From Hymenobacter aranciens (GTDB taxonomy: Bacteria > Bacteroidota > Bacteroidia > Cytophagales > Hymenobacteraceae): DNA of 64,000 bases. Each line of letters begins with the position of its first letter. Positions within the stretch are counted from its first letter, which is position 1. The position numbers were made by a program, and so were the translations under genes. Under the pieces are notes generated by a model. The model made no database searches and had not been told where the DNA came from. It saw only the letters and a list, made by a program, of their open reading frames with translations. The stretch spans positions 114,869 through 178,868 of the forward strand of contig NZ_JAUQSY010000012.1 of assembly GCF_030580865.1 (NCBI RefSeq). The letters are read 5' to 3'. Shown here in pieces: positions 23,096 through 32,092 of the stretch.

Positions 23096-24643
23096 ATGCT
23101 CAAGGATTTTCGCACGGTTTGGGCTGGTTGCTTGCGCACCATCGCGGCAGAAATCGGCGAGCAGAGCTTCAAGACCTGGTTCCGGCCCATCATCCCGGTT
23201 GAGCTCAAGGGTAACGTGCTCACCATTCAGGTGCCCAGCGCGTATTTCTACGACTGGCTGGAGGAGCATTACGTGGACGAGCTGCGCCGCGCCCTCTACC
23301 AGGAACTCGGCCGCGAAGGCCGCCTCGAATACAGTGTAGTGGTAGACCAGGGCAATGAGCAGGCCCGCCCCCGCACCCTGCACCTGCCCACCACCCGCAA
23401 GGCCGCCGCCCCCGACCCGCACGATACGCCCGCCGTGGCGCACCCCACGCCGCCGTCGGCTCCCATGGGCAACCCGCTGGCCGGCAGTGGCCGGGCCGCA
23501 GCCGCCCGCTACGTCTCCTCGGCCGACACGCGCCGCGCCGCGCCGGGCGCGCAAACCACGTTTGCGGTGCCCCGCAACCCCTTCGAGTCGGTGAAGCCCA
23601 TGGATGGCAACCTCGTGCCTTCGCAGCTCAACGGCTCCTATACCTTTGATAACTACATTGAAGGCGACTGCAACCGGCTGGCCCGCTCGGCCGGCCTTGC
23701 GGTAGCTAACAAGCCCGGCACTACTTCCTTTAACCCCCTGATGGTGTACGGCGGTGTGGGCTTGGGCAAAACGCACCTCGTGCAGGCCATCGGCAACCAC
23801 ATCAAGGCCACGGCGCCGGAGCGTTTTGTCCTCTACGTATCGGCCGAAAAGTTTACCAACCAGTTCATCGACAGCGTGCAGCGTACCGCCGTGCAGGAGT
23901 TTGCCAACTTCTACCTGCAGGTCGATGCGCTGATTCTGGACGACGTCCAGTTTCTGGCCAACAAGGGCAAGACGCAGGAGATGTTCTTCCACATCTTCAA
24001 TCACTTGCACCAGTCGGGTAAGCAGATTGTGATGACCTCCGACCGGCCGCCCAAAGACCTGCAGGGCCTGGAAGACCGGCTGCTGAACCGCTTCAAATGG
24101 GGCCTGACGGCCGACGTGCAAAGCCCCGATTTCGAAACCCGCGTGGCCATCATCCGCAACAAGATGGACCAGGACGGCATCGACATTCCGCCGCCCCACG
24201 TGGTAGATTACCTGGCTAACTCCGTGCATACCAACGTGCGCGAGCTCGAAGGCGTCATTGCCTCGCTAGTGGCCCAGAGTAGCCTCTCGCGCCGCGACAT
24301 TGACCTGGAGATGGTGAAACAGGCCCTGCGCCACATCATCGAAGAAGTAGAGGCCGAGGTAAACCTCGACTTTATCCAGAAGACCGTGGCGGCATATTTC
24401 GGCATTTCCGTAGATTTGCTGAAGGACAAAACCCGCAAGAAAGAAGTCGTGACGGCCCGGCAGGTGGCTATGTACTTCGCCAAGCACCACACCAGCCACA
24501 CGCTGAAAACCATTGGCTTCCACTTTGGTGGTCGCGACCACACCACCGTAATGCACTCGGTGCAAACGGTGTCGGACTTGGTGGATTCGGATAAGAAATT
24601 CCGCGAGCAGGTGGACGAGCTACGGAAGAAATTCGCGAAGTAG
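23096..24643 (+). CDS. dnaA: Chromosomal replication initiator DnaA
   Basis: 515 residues in the usual four domains. Domain I (1-85, VWAGCLRTIAAEIGEQSFKTWF) binds helicase and DnaB-type partners. Domain II is a proline- and alanine-rich linker. Domain III is the AAA+ ATPase, with Walker A GGVGLGKTHL near residue 218, Walker B LILDDVQFL and a sensor region VMTSDRPPKDL. Domain IV has the DnaA-box-binding signature GGRDHTTVMHSVQTV. It starts at ATG 23096 and ends before a bidirectional terminator. The neighbours are not the common dnaN/rpmH set, so dnaA here is probably separate from a classic oriC cluster. Confidence 0.98.
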   Translation: MLKDFRTVWAGCLRTIAAEIGEQSFKTWFRPIIPVELKGNVLTIQVPSAYFYDWLEEHYVDELRRALYQELGREGRLEYSVVVDQGNEQARPRTLHLPTTRKAAAPDPHDTPAVAHPTPPSAPMGNPLAGSGRAAAARYVSSADTRRAAPGAQTTFAVPRNPFESVKPMDGNLVPSQLNGSYTFDNYIEGDCNRLARSAGLAVANKPGTTSFNPLMVYGGVGLGKTHLVQAIGNHIKATAPERFVLYVSAEKFTNQFIDSVQRTAVQEFANFYLQVDALILDDVQFLANKGKTQEMFFHIFNHLHQSGKQIVMTSDRPPKDLQGLEDRLLNRFKWGLTADVQSPDFETRVAIIRNKMDQDGIDIPPPHVVDYLANSVHTNVRELEGVIASLVAQSSLSRRDIDLEMVKQALRHIIEEVEAEVNLDFIQKTVAAYFGISVDLLKDKTRKKEVVTARQVAMYFAKHHTSHTLKTIGFHFGGRDHTTVMHSVQTVSDLVDSDKKFREQVDELRKKFAK

Positions 24644-24660
24644 AATAAAGAAGTAGAATA

Positions 24661-24696
24661 AAAAAGAAAGCCGGCTGCTAAGCCGGCTTTCTTTTT
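24661..24696. terminator. Bidirectional intrinsic terminator after dnaA
   Basis: A 16-bp stem (AAAAAGAAAGCCGGCT and its complement) with loop GCTA and an A/T tract at each side. It serves dnaA and the convergent gene at 24696. Confidence 0.9.
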
Positions 24697-25193
24697 TATT
24701 TCGCGGGGTTGGAGCTGTCTTTCAGCTCCACGCCGTGCTGGGCGGCAAACTCCTGCAGCTTGGCCCGGAACTGGGCTTTGCGGCGCTTGCCCTTCACCTG
24801 CCGGCGGCTAAGCGAATAGATTTCGCCGTCTTTCTGGCGCACGCGCAGCAGCTGCGGGTCGAGCTCCAGCGCCGACATATTTTCGGTGGGAAACACCTGC
24901 TTGGGGCGGAACAGGCCGGCTTTATGCACGATGTAGCCGGGCGTAAATTCCAGGTAGCTCTGGGTGCCGAAAACTGGTGCGTTGTGAATCAGTACGTAGC
25001 CCAGGTAGATAACGCCGAAGAGCAACACCAGCCAGTGCGTGTACCAGAGCGGGCCATGTAAGGTATCACTGTCGCGCTCCATTGAGAACAGGGCGTATAA
25101 AATCCAGCCGGTGCCGATGGCCAGTTGACCCCAGAAGTTGACGCGGGAAGAGTTGGCCGGGCGAAGGCGAATGCGGGTAGTGGGTGCAGGCAT
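24696..25193 (-). CDS. Small membrane protein of unknown function
   Basis: 165 residues with two membrane helices near residues 20-40 and 52-72 (LAIGTGWILYALF; WLVLLFGVIYLGYVLIH). A soluble C-terminal half follows (TPGYIVHKAGLFRPKQVFPTENMSALELD... REGEIYSLSRRQ-like), which resembles a small PH-like fold of YdbT/DUF304-type proteins, but this is a weak match. Convergent with dnaA. No function is assigned. Confidence 0.65.
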   Translation of the reverse strand: MPAPTTRIRLRPANSSRVNFWGQLAIGTGWILYALFSMERDSDTLHGPLWYTHWLVLLFGVIYLGYVLIHNAPVFGTQSYLEFTPGYIVHKAGLFRPKQVFPTENMSALELDPQLLRVRQKDGEIYSLSRRQVKGKRRKAQFRAKLQEFAAQHGVELKDSSNPAK

Positions 25194-25210
25194 GGGACAA
25201 AGGTAAGGAC

Positions 25211-25294
25211 GAGTTATGAGTTAAAAATTATGAGTTATGAGTTGGCCGGACGAACCGATACCAACTCATAACTCATGATTTTTAACTCATAACT
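25211..25294. repeat. Heptamer hairpin element abutting the OsmC stop codon
   Basis: Left arm 25211-25245 and right arm 25261-25294 consist of GTTATGA-type heptamers and their complements, with a 15-bp loop. The right arm ends at the base before the reverse-complemented OsmC stop (25295-25297). Confidence 0.9.
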
Positions 25295-25720
25295 CTACGA
25301 AAGTTTCGCTTCCAGCGTCATCTCGGGCACGGCGCTGAGCAGGACCGAGATGGGGCAGTTTTCTTTGGCGTTTTCGGCTTGCTTCTGAAATTCATCAGCC
25401 GAGATGCCACTCACTTTGCCCTCGGTAGTGATATGGATTTTAACTACTTTGGGAACGTCGCCGCTGGTATCAAGGGTTACTTTCGATTCGGTATTGATTT
25501 GCTCCGTCTGGTAGCCGGCTTTGGTGAGCATGCTGGTCAGGAACATGGTGTAGCAGCCGGCGTGGGCCGCCCCGATGAGCTCCTCGGGGTTGGTGCCCTT
25601 CTGGCCTTCGAAGCGGGTGCCTACGGAATAAGGCGCCTCGACGGTGCCGCTTTGGGTGCTGATGACGCCGCTGCCTTTGATGTCGCCGTTCCAGACGGCT
25701 TTGCCACGTTGGTTAATCAT
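25295..25720 (-). CDS. OsmC-family peroxiredoxin-like protein
   Basis: 141 residues from ATG 25720 (MINQRGKAVWNGDIKG). Both conserved cysteines of the OsmC/Ohr fold are present: AHAGCYTMFL (near residue 57) and ENCPISVLLSAVPEM (near residue 125). The YSVGTRFEGQKGTNPEELIGAAHA segment is diagnostic. Such homodimeric proteins reduce organic hydroperoxides using a thiol pair. An upstream in-frame extension is not used, as the family starts here. Divergent from the GH3 gene. Confidence 0.92.
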   Translation of the reverse strand: MINQRGKAVWNGDIKGSGVISTQSGTVEAPYSVGTRFEGQKGTNPEELIGAAHAGCYTMFLTSMLTKAGYQTEQINTESKVTLDTSGDVPKVVKIHITTEGKVSGISADEFQKQAENAKENCPISVLLSAVPEMTLEAKLS

Positions 25721-25809
25721 GGGGGTGTTGTGGTTGGGATAGATGGTGGAAATCGAAACGTGACCCGGGCCATTTGGTTTAGGCCAGGGCCGGTTTCGTA
25801 GGGCGAAGG

Positions 25810-25817
25810 TACCTTTA
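25810..25817 (+). promoter_or_regulatory. Candidate -7 element for the GH3 gene
   Basis: TACCTTTA, a near match to TAnnTTTG, 33 bp ahead of the ATG at 25850. Confidence 0.45.
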
Positions 25818-25849
25818 TGCGCCGATGAACGGCTGCTTTTGCCAATCGA

Positions 25850-27340
25850 ATGGGAATAAAATCTGCCCTTAGCCGCCCGCTGGCGGCCTACGTCGTGAGC
25901 CGCTACCAGCAGTGGCAGCGCCGCCCCGAAGCCACGCAGCTGGCGCTGCTCCGCCAACTCACAGCCACCGCCGCTGGCACCGCCTTCGGCCGGGCGCACG
26001 AGCTGGGCCGCATCCAAACCCCCGCCGACCTGGCCCGGCAGGTGCCCGTGCGCGACTACGAAGGCCTGAAATCGTACTTCGACCGCACCCAGGCCGGCGA
26101 AGCCGACGTGCTCTGGCCCGGCCGCCCGCTGTACCTAGCCAAAACCAGCGGCACCACCTCCGGCACCAAGTACATTCCCATCACCAAAGCCAGCATTCCC
26201 AACCACATCAATGGCGCTAAGGATGCGCTTTTGCACTACGTGCAGCGCACCGGCCGCAGTGAGTTTCTGGATGGCAAGCTGATTTTCCTGTCGGGCTCGC
26301 CGGCCCTGGAAACCCACCACGGCATCCATACCGGCCGCCTCTCCGGCATTGCCAACCACCACGTGCCCGGCTACCTGCGCCGTAACCAACTGCCCACGTT
26401 TCAGACCAACATCATCGAAGACTGGGAAACCAAGCTCGACCATATTGTGGAAGAAACCCTGCCCGAAGACCTGCGGCTGATTTCGGGCATTCCGCCCTGG
26501 GTGCAGATGTATTTCGACAAGCTCATTGCTATTACCGGCCGGCCCATCAAGGACATCTTCCCGAATTTCAACCTGTTCGTGTACGGCGGCGTCAACTTCG
26601 GGCCCTACCGCGCCAAGCTCTTCGAAAGCATCGGCCGCCCCGTCGATAGCCTCGAAACCTTCCCCGCCTCCGAGGGCTTCCTGGCCTTCCAGGACCAGCC
26701 CGGCAACCCCGGCCTGCTGCTGCTGCTCAGTAGCGGCATTTTCTTCGAATTCATTCCCGCTGAGCGGTTTTTTGACGAAAACCCTCCCCGCCTCAGCATC
26801 GCCGACGTGGAGCTAGATAAGAACTACGCCATCGTGCTGACCAGCAACGCCGGCCTTTGGGCCTATTCGCTGGGCGATACCGTGCGCTTCGTCGACTTGC
26901 ACCCGCACCGGGTGGTGGTGACGGGGCGCATCAAGCACTTTTTATCGGCTTTTGGCGAGCATGTTATCGGCGAAGAAGTGGAGCAGGCGCTACGCGAAGT
27001 GATGACGCAGTTTCCGGGAGTGGAGGTCACCGAATTCACCGTGGCCCCACTGGTGAGCAGCGACCCGGCGACGCCCTCGCGCCACGAGTGGCTGGTGGAG
27101 TTTGGCCGCCCGCCGCAGGATGTAGCGGCGTTTGGCGAGAAACTGGACGGGGCGCTGCGCCGCCGCAATACTTATTACAACGACTTGCGGCAGGGTAGTA
27201 TTCTGGTTTCGTTGCAGCTCACGGCGCTGCCAGCCGGCGCATTTCAGCGCTACATGAAAAGCCAAGGCAAGCTGGGTGGGCAGAATAAGGTGCCGCGCCT
27301 GAGCAACGACCGGGCGCTGGCTGAGGGTTTGTTGCAGTAG
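25850..27340 (+). CDS. GH3-family acyl-acid amido synthetase-like enzyme
   Basis: 496 residues. The fold belongs to the adenylating (ANL-type) GH3 family. The ATP/AMP motifs are visible: LAKTSGTTSGTKYIPIT near residue 92, a middle VYGGVNFGPYR...FPASEGFLAFQ, and YSLGDTVRFV...RIKHFLSAFGEHV near the hinge. Plant GH3 enzymes conjugate amino acids to jasmonate or auxin. Bacterial members, common in Bacteroidota, have no settled substrate, so the reaction here is only the class: activation of a carboxylic acid followed by transfer. Probably cotranscribed with the HAD-like gene 10 bp downstream. Confidence 0.88.
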   Translation: MGIKSALSRPLAAYVVSRYQQWQRRPEATQLALLRQLTATAAGTAFGRAHELGRIQTPADLARQVPVRDYEGLKSYFDRTQAGEADVLWPGRPLYLAKTSGTTSGTKYIPITKASIPNHINGAKDALLHYVQRTGRSEFLDGKLIFLSGSPALETHHGIHTGRLSGIANHHVPGYLRRNQLPTFQTNIIEDWETKLDHIVEETLPEDLRLISGIPPWVQMYFDKLIAITGRPIKDIFPNFNLFVYGGVNFGPYRAKLFESIGRPVDSLETFPASEGFLAFQDQPGNPGLLLLLSSGIFFEFIPAERFFDENPPRLSIADVELDKNYAIVLTSNAGLWAYSLGDTVRFVDLHPHRVVVTGRIKHFLSAFGEHVIGEEVEQALREVMTQFPGVEVTEFTVAPLVSSDPATPSRHEWLVEFGRPPQDVAAFGEKLDGALRRRNTYYNDLRQGSILVSLQLTALPAGAFQRYMKSQGKLGGQNKVPRLSNDRALAEGLLQ

Positions 27341-27350
27341 CCTCTTACGC

Positions 27351-27800
27351 ATGCGCATCGCCTTCGACCTCGATAATACGCTCATTCGCTGCGGCTATGA
27401 ATTTCCGCTGGCACTTCCCCACCGCAAATTCTGGGCTTGGTTATTGCGCCCTGAAGGCCTGCGTCAAGGCATTGTAGAAGCAGCCGCGCACTGCCGCCAG
27501 CAGGGTTGGGAAGTGTGGGTGTACACTACTTCGCACCGCAGCGCCTGGCATATTCGGCGGCTGTTCTGGCTGCACGGCATCCGGCTCGATGGCATCGTTA
27601 ACCAGCAGCGGCACGGCCGCGAAGCGCAGGCCCGCTGCTCCAAGCACCCGCCGAGCTTCGGTATTGACTTATTGATTGATGACGCGGAAGGCGTATGGCT
27701 GGAAGGCGAGCGGCATGGCTTTCGGGTGCTGGTGGTGCGGCCGGAGGATGCGCAGTGGGTAGAGAAAGTGAAAGTAACAATGGAGTCATTAACGGCTTAA
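27351..27800 (+). CDS. HAD-like hydrolase
   Basis: 149 residues. The N-terminus RIAFDLDNTLI is the HAD motif I (DxDxT) with the nucleophilic and acid-base aspartates. VYTTSHRS is a motif-II-like Thr/Ser, and the C-terminal FGIDLLIDDAEGVWLEGERHGFRVLVV gives motif III/IV with DD. The protein lacks a cap domain, so it is a small, substrate-permissive phosphatase or a structural pseudo-member. It starts 10 bp after GH3. Confidence 0.72.
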   Translation: MRIAFDLDNTLIRCGYEFPLALPHRKFWAWLLRPEGLRQGIVEAAAHCRQQGWEVWVYTTSHRSAWHIRRLFWLHGIRLDGIVNQQRHGREAQARCSKHPPSFGIDLLIDDAEGVWLEGERHGFRVLVVRPEDAQWVEKVKVTMESLTA

Positions 27801-27806
27801 AATCAA

Positions 27807-28232
27807 ATGGTAACAGGAACGGTGGTGTTTGCTGCTAATCTAGATTATGAAGGAGACGGTACTATTGACGTCACTATCGCAAGCCAGAGTCTAGAGACAC
27901 AGGTGCATCTTTATATGCACGACGCTGCTTGGAAAGATTTTGGGAAGCAGCTTATTATCTTTCCCAGGAATGTGGATGAAGTTCTGGTATTTGATGCCGG
28001 TTTTTATGGCATGTATCACAATTCAATACGCTTCGAAGCTTACTGCTATGACTGGCAAGGCCATACCGCATTGCGCGTCATCACCGATAATAATGCTGCC
28101 AATCCGCACAGAGTCAAACTTGAGTTTTCAATAACTGCCGAAGCGGGTTCGCTTAACCAACTGGGACATATGCTGGTGAATTGGCAACCCGATATCTCAC
28201 CCGAAATCACATGGCAAGCCCAGACCAGCTAA
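27807..28232 (+). CDS. Unknown protein, overlapped by the next gene
   Basis: 141 residues, ATG 27807, six bases after the HAD stop. The sequence is rich in short beta-strands and aromatic residues (VFAANLDYEGDGTIDVTIASQ; VHLYMHDAAWKDFGKQL; FDAGFYGMYHNSIRFEAYCYDW), without a known motif. The DNA is AT-richer than its neighbours. Its last 22 bases overlap the start of the Gre-like gene, which suggests translational coupling. The function is unknown. Confidence 0.6.
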   Translation: MVTGTVVFAANLDYEGDGTIDVTIASQSLETQVHLYMHDAAWKDFGKQLIIFPRNVDEVLVFDAGFYGMYHNSIRFEAYCYDWQGHTALRVITDNNAANPHRVKLEFSITAEAGSLNQLGHMLVNWQPDISPEITWQAQTS

Positions 28233-28675
28233 TCAAACCCGCTCTCCACGCTGCCTGCCTCGCCTTTGTCGAGCAGCGCATGGCCGCCGCCCGCACCGCC
28301 ATGCAGGCCGCCCAGGAATCCTCGAGCTCTGAAACCAAGAGCAGCGCCGGCGACAAGTATGAAACCGGCCGCGAAATGGCCAACGCCGAGCGCGACCGCA
28401 ACGCCGCCCAGCTGCAGCAGGCCCAGCAATTGCAGGCCGAGCTGCTGCGCATCAGCCCTGACGCAGCCTGCGACACCGTGCGCCCCGGCGCGCTGGTGCA
28501 CACCAGTATGGGCTGGTTTTACCTCGGCATCAGCGCCGGGAAGCTGGTGGTGGAGGGGCAGGAGTACTTTGCCGTATCGGCGGCCGCGCCGGTGGCGCTG
28601 GCCCTCAAGGGACTGCGAGCCGGGGAGGAAACCGTATTCAATGGCAAGAAGCTAAGCGTGCTGGCGGTGCAGTAG
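28211..28675 (+). CDS. GreA/GreB-like C-terminal-domain protein
   Basis: 154 residues from ATG 28211 (MASPDQLIKPAL). A helical N-terminus with a long polar coil (AAQESSSSETKSSAGDKYETGREMANAERDRNAAQLQQAQQLQAELLR) is followed by a beta-rich part VRPGALVHTSMGWFYLGISAGKLVVEGQEYFAVSAAAPVALALKG. Together this resembles the coiled coil plus FKBP-like domain of Gre transcript-cleavage factors. The acidic tip residues needed for cleavage are not clearly conserved, so it may bind RNA polymerase without rescuing it. Databases often misname this family. Confidence 0.65.
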   Translation: MASPDQLIKPALHAACLAFVEQRMAAARTAMQAAQESSSSETKSSAGDKYETGREMANAERDRNAAQLQQAQQLQAELLRISPDAACDTVRPGALVHTSMGWFYLGISAGKLVVEGQEYFAVSAAAPVALALKGLRAGEETVFNGKKLSVLAVQ

Positions 28676-28739
28676 CGGCGGGTAAAATATCGGGCGGCCC
28701 GGCGCGTCTGCGGGGCCACAAAATCTGCGTTCGCATTCT

Positions 28740-29768
28740 ATGAAAATCCTGGGTAAAAGCCCCGCGCCCGAGCAACTGGCCCAGTTTGCAAGCCTTGCTA
28801 ACTATCACAACCGCAAATTCCAGAACCTGGGCGGGGTGGCATACCGGGTGGGCGATATGTCGGTGCGCGAGTTGATGCTGGGCTTCTGGCGCCGCCCCAA
28901 GTCGGTGCGGCCCTCGCAACCCATCCCTTCGGTACGCACCGATTTACGGAGCCCAGCTTTCGAACAACCCACAGTCATCTGGTTCGGTCATTCGTCCTAC
29001 CTCATCAAGGCCGGCGAACTCAACTTACTGGTTGACCCCGTTTTCAGCGGCAATGCCTCGCCCATTCCGGGCTCGGTGCGGGCGTTTGCCGGCGCCAATG
29101 ATTACCAGGTGGCCGACCTGCCGCCGATTGACGTGCTTATTATCACTCACGACCACTACGACCACCTCGACTACGCCACCATCAACCAGCTGCGCGGCCG
29201 GGTGCGGCACGTGGTGCTGCCGCTAGGCGTGGCGGCCCATTTCCGCCACTGGGGCTGGGCTGCCGGGCGGCTAACCGAGCTAAACTGGGGCGACCACGCC
29301 ACGCCCGTGCCCGGCGTCCAGCTCACGGCTACGCCCGCGCAGCACATGTCGGGCCGCAGCCTGGCGCCGCAGCAAACGCTGTGGACCTCCTACGTGCTGG
29401 ACGTGGCGGGCGTGCGCCTGTTCATCGGCGGCGACAGTGGCTACGGCAGCCATTTCAAGGCCATCGGCGAGCAGTATGGGCCGTTCGATTTGGCCATCCT
29501 CGAAAACGGGCAGTACAACGAGCTCTGGCAGACCATCCACACCCTGCCGCACGAAACTGCGCAGGCCGCTATTGACCTGCGCGCGCATACTTTATTGCCA
29601 GTGCATTGGGCCAAGTTTACGCTTGGCTACCATCCGTGGAATGAGCCCATTAAACTGCTGTTGCCCCAGGCTGACAAACTCGGCCTAACCGTGACGGTGC
29701 CCCGCATCGGCGAGCCTTACGCACTAGGCGGCCCGGCGCATCGCGAGGTGTGGTGGGACTTCTTGTAG
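28740..29768 (+). CDS. MBL-fold metallohydrolase (NAPE-PLD/UlaG-like)
   Basis: 342 residues. The signature of metallo-beta-lactamase folds is THDHYDHLDY near residue 137 (HxHxDH). FGHSSYLIK lies at the N-terminal edge, FIGGDSGYGSHF (Asp bridge) in the middle, and PVHWAKFTLG at the C-terminal end. The long N-terminal region MKILGKSPAPEQL... and WNEPIKLL at the end fit the NAPE-hydrolysing phospholipase D-like branch, cleaving phosphodiester or lactone substrates. The substrate is not readable. No signal peptide, so cytoplasmic. Confidence 0.82.
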   Translation: MKILGKSPAPEQLAQFASLANYHNRKFQNLGGVAYRVGDMSVRELMLGFWRRPKSVRPSQPIPSVRTDLRSPAFEQPTVIWFGHSSYLIKAGELNLLVDPVFSGNASPIPGSVRAFAGANDYQVADLPPIDVLIITHDHYDHLDYATINQLRGRVRHVVLPLGVAAHFRHWGWAAGRLTELNWGDHATPVPGVQLTATPAQHMSGRSLAPQQTLWTSYVLDVAGVRLFIGGDSGYGSHFKAIGEQYGPFDLAILENGQYNELWQTIHTLPHETAQAAIDLRAHTLLPVHWAKFTLGYHPWNEPIKLLLPQADKLGLTVTVPRIGEPYALGGPAHREVWWDFL

Positions 29769-29776
29769 CAGCGCCG

Positions 29777-31933
29777 CTACTTCCACTCACCGCCGCCATC
29801 GGCGCCGCCGCCGGCGGGGGCGGCTTTGTCATCATCGGGCTTGATGAGCTTGAACTCAACCCGGCGGTTTACTTTGGCATCGGCCTCACTCATTTCATCC
29901 TTAAGCGGTTTGGTGGAGCCGTAGCCGAAGCTCTCGATGCGACTGTTACCCAGCTTGCCCTTACGCTCAATGTAGCGTCGGATTTCCTCGGCGCGGTCCT
30001 GCGAGAGCTTCTCATTCACGTCGGGGTCGCCGCTGCTGTCGGTGTGGCCCGCAATGCTGAGGCGGAATGTGGGATGGTCGACGAGAAACAGTGCAATGCG
30101 GTCAAGCGTCGGTTGCATGGCCGTCAGAATAGTCGACTTCCCTGCTTCAAACTCAATGTTCTTGAAAATCAGCGGCAGCTTATAGTCGATGCTGTTCGTG
30201 AGCAGCGTCATCACCGTGTCGCCCTTCAGCGCAAACTGCTTATCAACCGAGAAGAAGTCCGGGCTCTGAATCATCAGCGCGTAGTGCGAGCCCTCAATCA
30301 GCTCAAAATCAAACGTGCCGTCGGGCCGGATGTACTTGCTGGCTACCTCAATCCCGTTGTCGGTATCGATGATGCTGACGATGCCATTCAGCGGCTTCTG
30401 CGACACGGAGTCAATCAGCGTACCCTCCACCTTGGTAGTGGCCAGCGGCTGGGCCTCCATCGGCAATGGAAAGGAGAAGAGGTCCAGATTCTGCATCTCG
30501 GTGGCTTCCGAGCGGGCGTAGTACAGGTTTTTACTTTCGCGGTCGATGGTGAAGTAGTACTCCGAACCTTTGCCATTCACCAGCGGACCAATGTTTTTGG
30601 GCTCCTGCCAGCGGCCCAGCACGCGGTAGGTTTTGTAAATGTCGAAGTCACCAAAGTTCAGCAGCTGCCCCCGCGAGCTGAAATACAGCACGTGGTAAAG
30701 TGGGTGATAAAACGGGCTTACCTCACTCTCGCGGGTGTTCACGATGGGTCCCAGGTTTTCGGCCGGGCTCCACTGCCCGTTTTTCAGCTTGCGGGTAAAG
30801 TAAATGTCGCTCAGCCCGAAGCCGCCCAGCCGGTCGGAGGCGAAGTACAGCGTGTCGCCGGTTTGGGAGAAGGTGGGCTGCGAATCCCAGGCCGGCGAAT
30901 TGACGGTGGGACCGAGGCTTTTGGGCGCGCCCCACTTGCCGTCTTTGCCCATGCTGGCGGTGTAAAGGTCGCAGTTGCCACCGCAGCCGGGGCACTCGCA
31001 GCGGGCAAAAATGATGGTTCGCCCGTCCTTGCTCAGGCAGGCCGAGCCCTCATTATAAGGCGAGTTGATGGGCTTTGGCAGCGGCACGGCATCGGCCCAG
31101 CTGACGCCCTCGCGGCGCGACATGTACAAGTCCTCATCCACCTGCGACGTCACGCCGCGGCGCTTGCGCTTGCTGCTGAACAGCATCACCGAGTCGTTGC
31201 CGGCCAGCGCCGGGCCGTAGTCAGGCGCCTTGCTGTTCACGGCGTCGCCCATGCTCGTGTACACGCCCTTGGGCGGGTGGAAGGTGTTGAGATTCTTGCG
31301 GTACTCCACCAACTCATAGTACGTTTTCAGCGGCACGTACAGGTCGGTGTCCTTCTGCTCCAGCGAGTCGTAGTACAGCTGTACCTTCTTGATATCGGTG
31401 CGGTGGTGCTTGAGGGCCAGGCGGTAATAGGCTTTGGCCTTCTCCACCTGGTTGCTATCGCGCTCGAAGAGCTGGCCAAGGTGCCACAGCAGATTGGTAT
31501 TGCGGTAGAAATTCTCGATGCCGAATTGCGCCACGTACTTCTCCAGCAGCACGCGGGCTTCGCGGTAGTTCTGGCGCTTCTCGGCTTTGGCGATGAGCTT
31601 GAGGCTCTTTTTATCCTCGAAATACGGCCGCCGGTTGATGTACACAAAATCCGGCGTGCCATCCGGCCGCAGGCGCAGCTTGCGCACGATGCGCTGGTTG
31701 AGACCCTGTACTTTATAAGTGCCCGGGGCTATGGCGGGCTTGCTGGCCGCCTTATTTACCTTGAGGGTAGGGGAGGCCGAGGCCCCGCCGCTGGTCGTAT
31801 CGGCCGAGGGCGAAGCGGCTGCCGGCGTGCGCTTCACGGGGCGGCGCTGGGCCTGGGCGGTGGGCGCCGTAGCCATTCCCAGCAGCATCAGCAGTGGCAA
31901 CAGCAGCAAGCGGCAACGTGACCCGGTGAGCAT
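29777..31933 (-). CDS. PorE-like OmpA-family protein (PD40 propeller, CarboxypepD-reg, OmpA)
   Basis: 718 residues from ATG 31933, with signal peptide MLTGSRCRLLLLPLLMLLGMATAPTAQAQ. Order of domains: an N-terminal linker and TPR-like helices (residues about 95-190), a WD40-like PD40 propeller (about 220-480, repeated SKDGRTIIFA/LYFASDRLGGFG), a CarboxypepD-like beta-sandwich (about 490-590, VEGTLIDSVSQKPLNG) and an OmpA-type peptidoglycan-binding domain (about 610-705, IAGHTDSSGDPDVNEKLSQDRAEEIRRYI). The same order is known for PorE, a T9SS component anchored to peptidoglycan. Genomes often hold several such proteins, so this may be a paralogue. A CxCxxCxxxC cluster (ARCECPGCGGNC) sits in the propeller. 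It is divergent from lon. Confidence 0.78.
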   Translation of the reverse strand: MLTGSRCRLLLLPLLMLLGMATAPTAQAQRRPVKRTPAAASPSADTTSGGASASPTLKVNKAASKPAIAPGTYKVQGLNQRIVRKLRLRPDGTPDFVYINRRPYFEDKKSLKLIAKAEKRQNYREARVLLEKYVAQFGIENFYRNTNLLWHLGQLFERDSNQVEKAKAYYRLALKHHRTDIKKVQLYYDSLEQKDTDLYVPLKTYYELVEYRKNLNTFHPPKGVYTSMGDAVNSKAPDYGPALAGNDSVMLFSSKRKRRGVTSQVDEDLYMSRREGVSWADAVPLPKPINSPYNEGSACLSKDGRTIIFARCECPGCGGNCDLYTASMGKDGKWGAPKSLGPTVNSPAWDSQPTFSQTGDTLYFASDRLGGFGLSDIYFTRKLKNGQWSPAENLGPIVNTRESEVSPFYHPLYHVLYFSSRGQLLNFGDFDIYKTYRVLGRWQEPKNIGPLVNGKGSEYYFTIDRESKNLYYARSEATEMQNLDLFSFPLPMEAQPLATTKVEGTLIDSVSQKPLNGIVSIIDTDNGIEVASKYIRPDGTFDFELIEGSHYALMIQSPDFFSVDKQFALKGDTVMTLLTNSIDYKLPLIFKNIEFEAGKSTILTAMQPTLDRIALFLVDHPTFRLSIAGHTDSSGDPDVNEKLSQDRAEEIRRYIERKGKLGNSRIESFGYGSTKPLKDEMSEADAKVNRRVEFKLIKPDDDKAAPAGGGADGGGEWK

Positions 31934-32073
31934 AAAACGAAGTGAAGTAGGTAATAAGGCTGCAAGTTGCCAACAAATTTGCAATTTTAGCCGCCGCAGT
32001 AGGAAAGAAAGCGTTTAGGATGGCAAATTTACCGCTCTTTACTGCTGTAAATCCCAAAAATCAGGCCAGCGCG

Positions 32074-32081
32074 TATCTTTA
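32074..32081 (+). promoter_or_regulatory. Candidate -7 element for lon
   Basis: TATCTTTA in the 313-bp region between the PorE-like gene and lon, with the leader hairpin starting 12 bp downstream. Confidence 0.45.
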
Positions 32082-32092
32082 AACCCGCGCTA

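Noticed and set aside
29750..31921. 723-residue open frame on the plus strand over the PorE-like gene
   Set aside because: Shadow of a well-supported gene with OmpA and PD40 domains; the reading has no recognisable domain.
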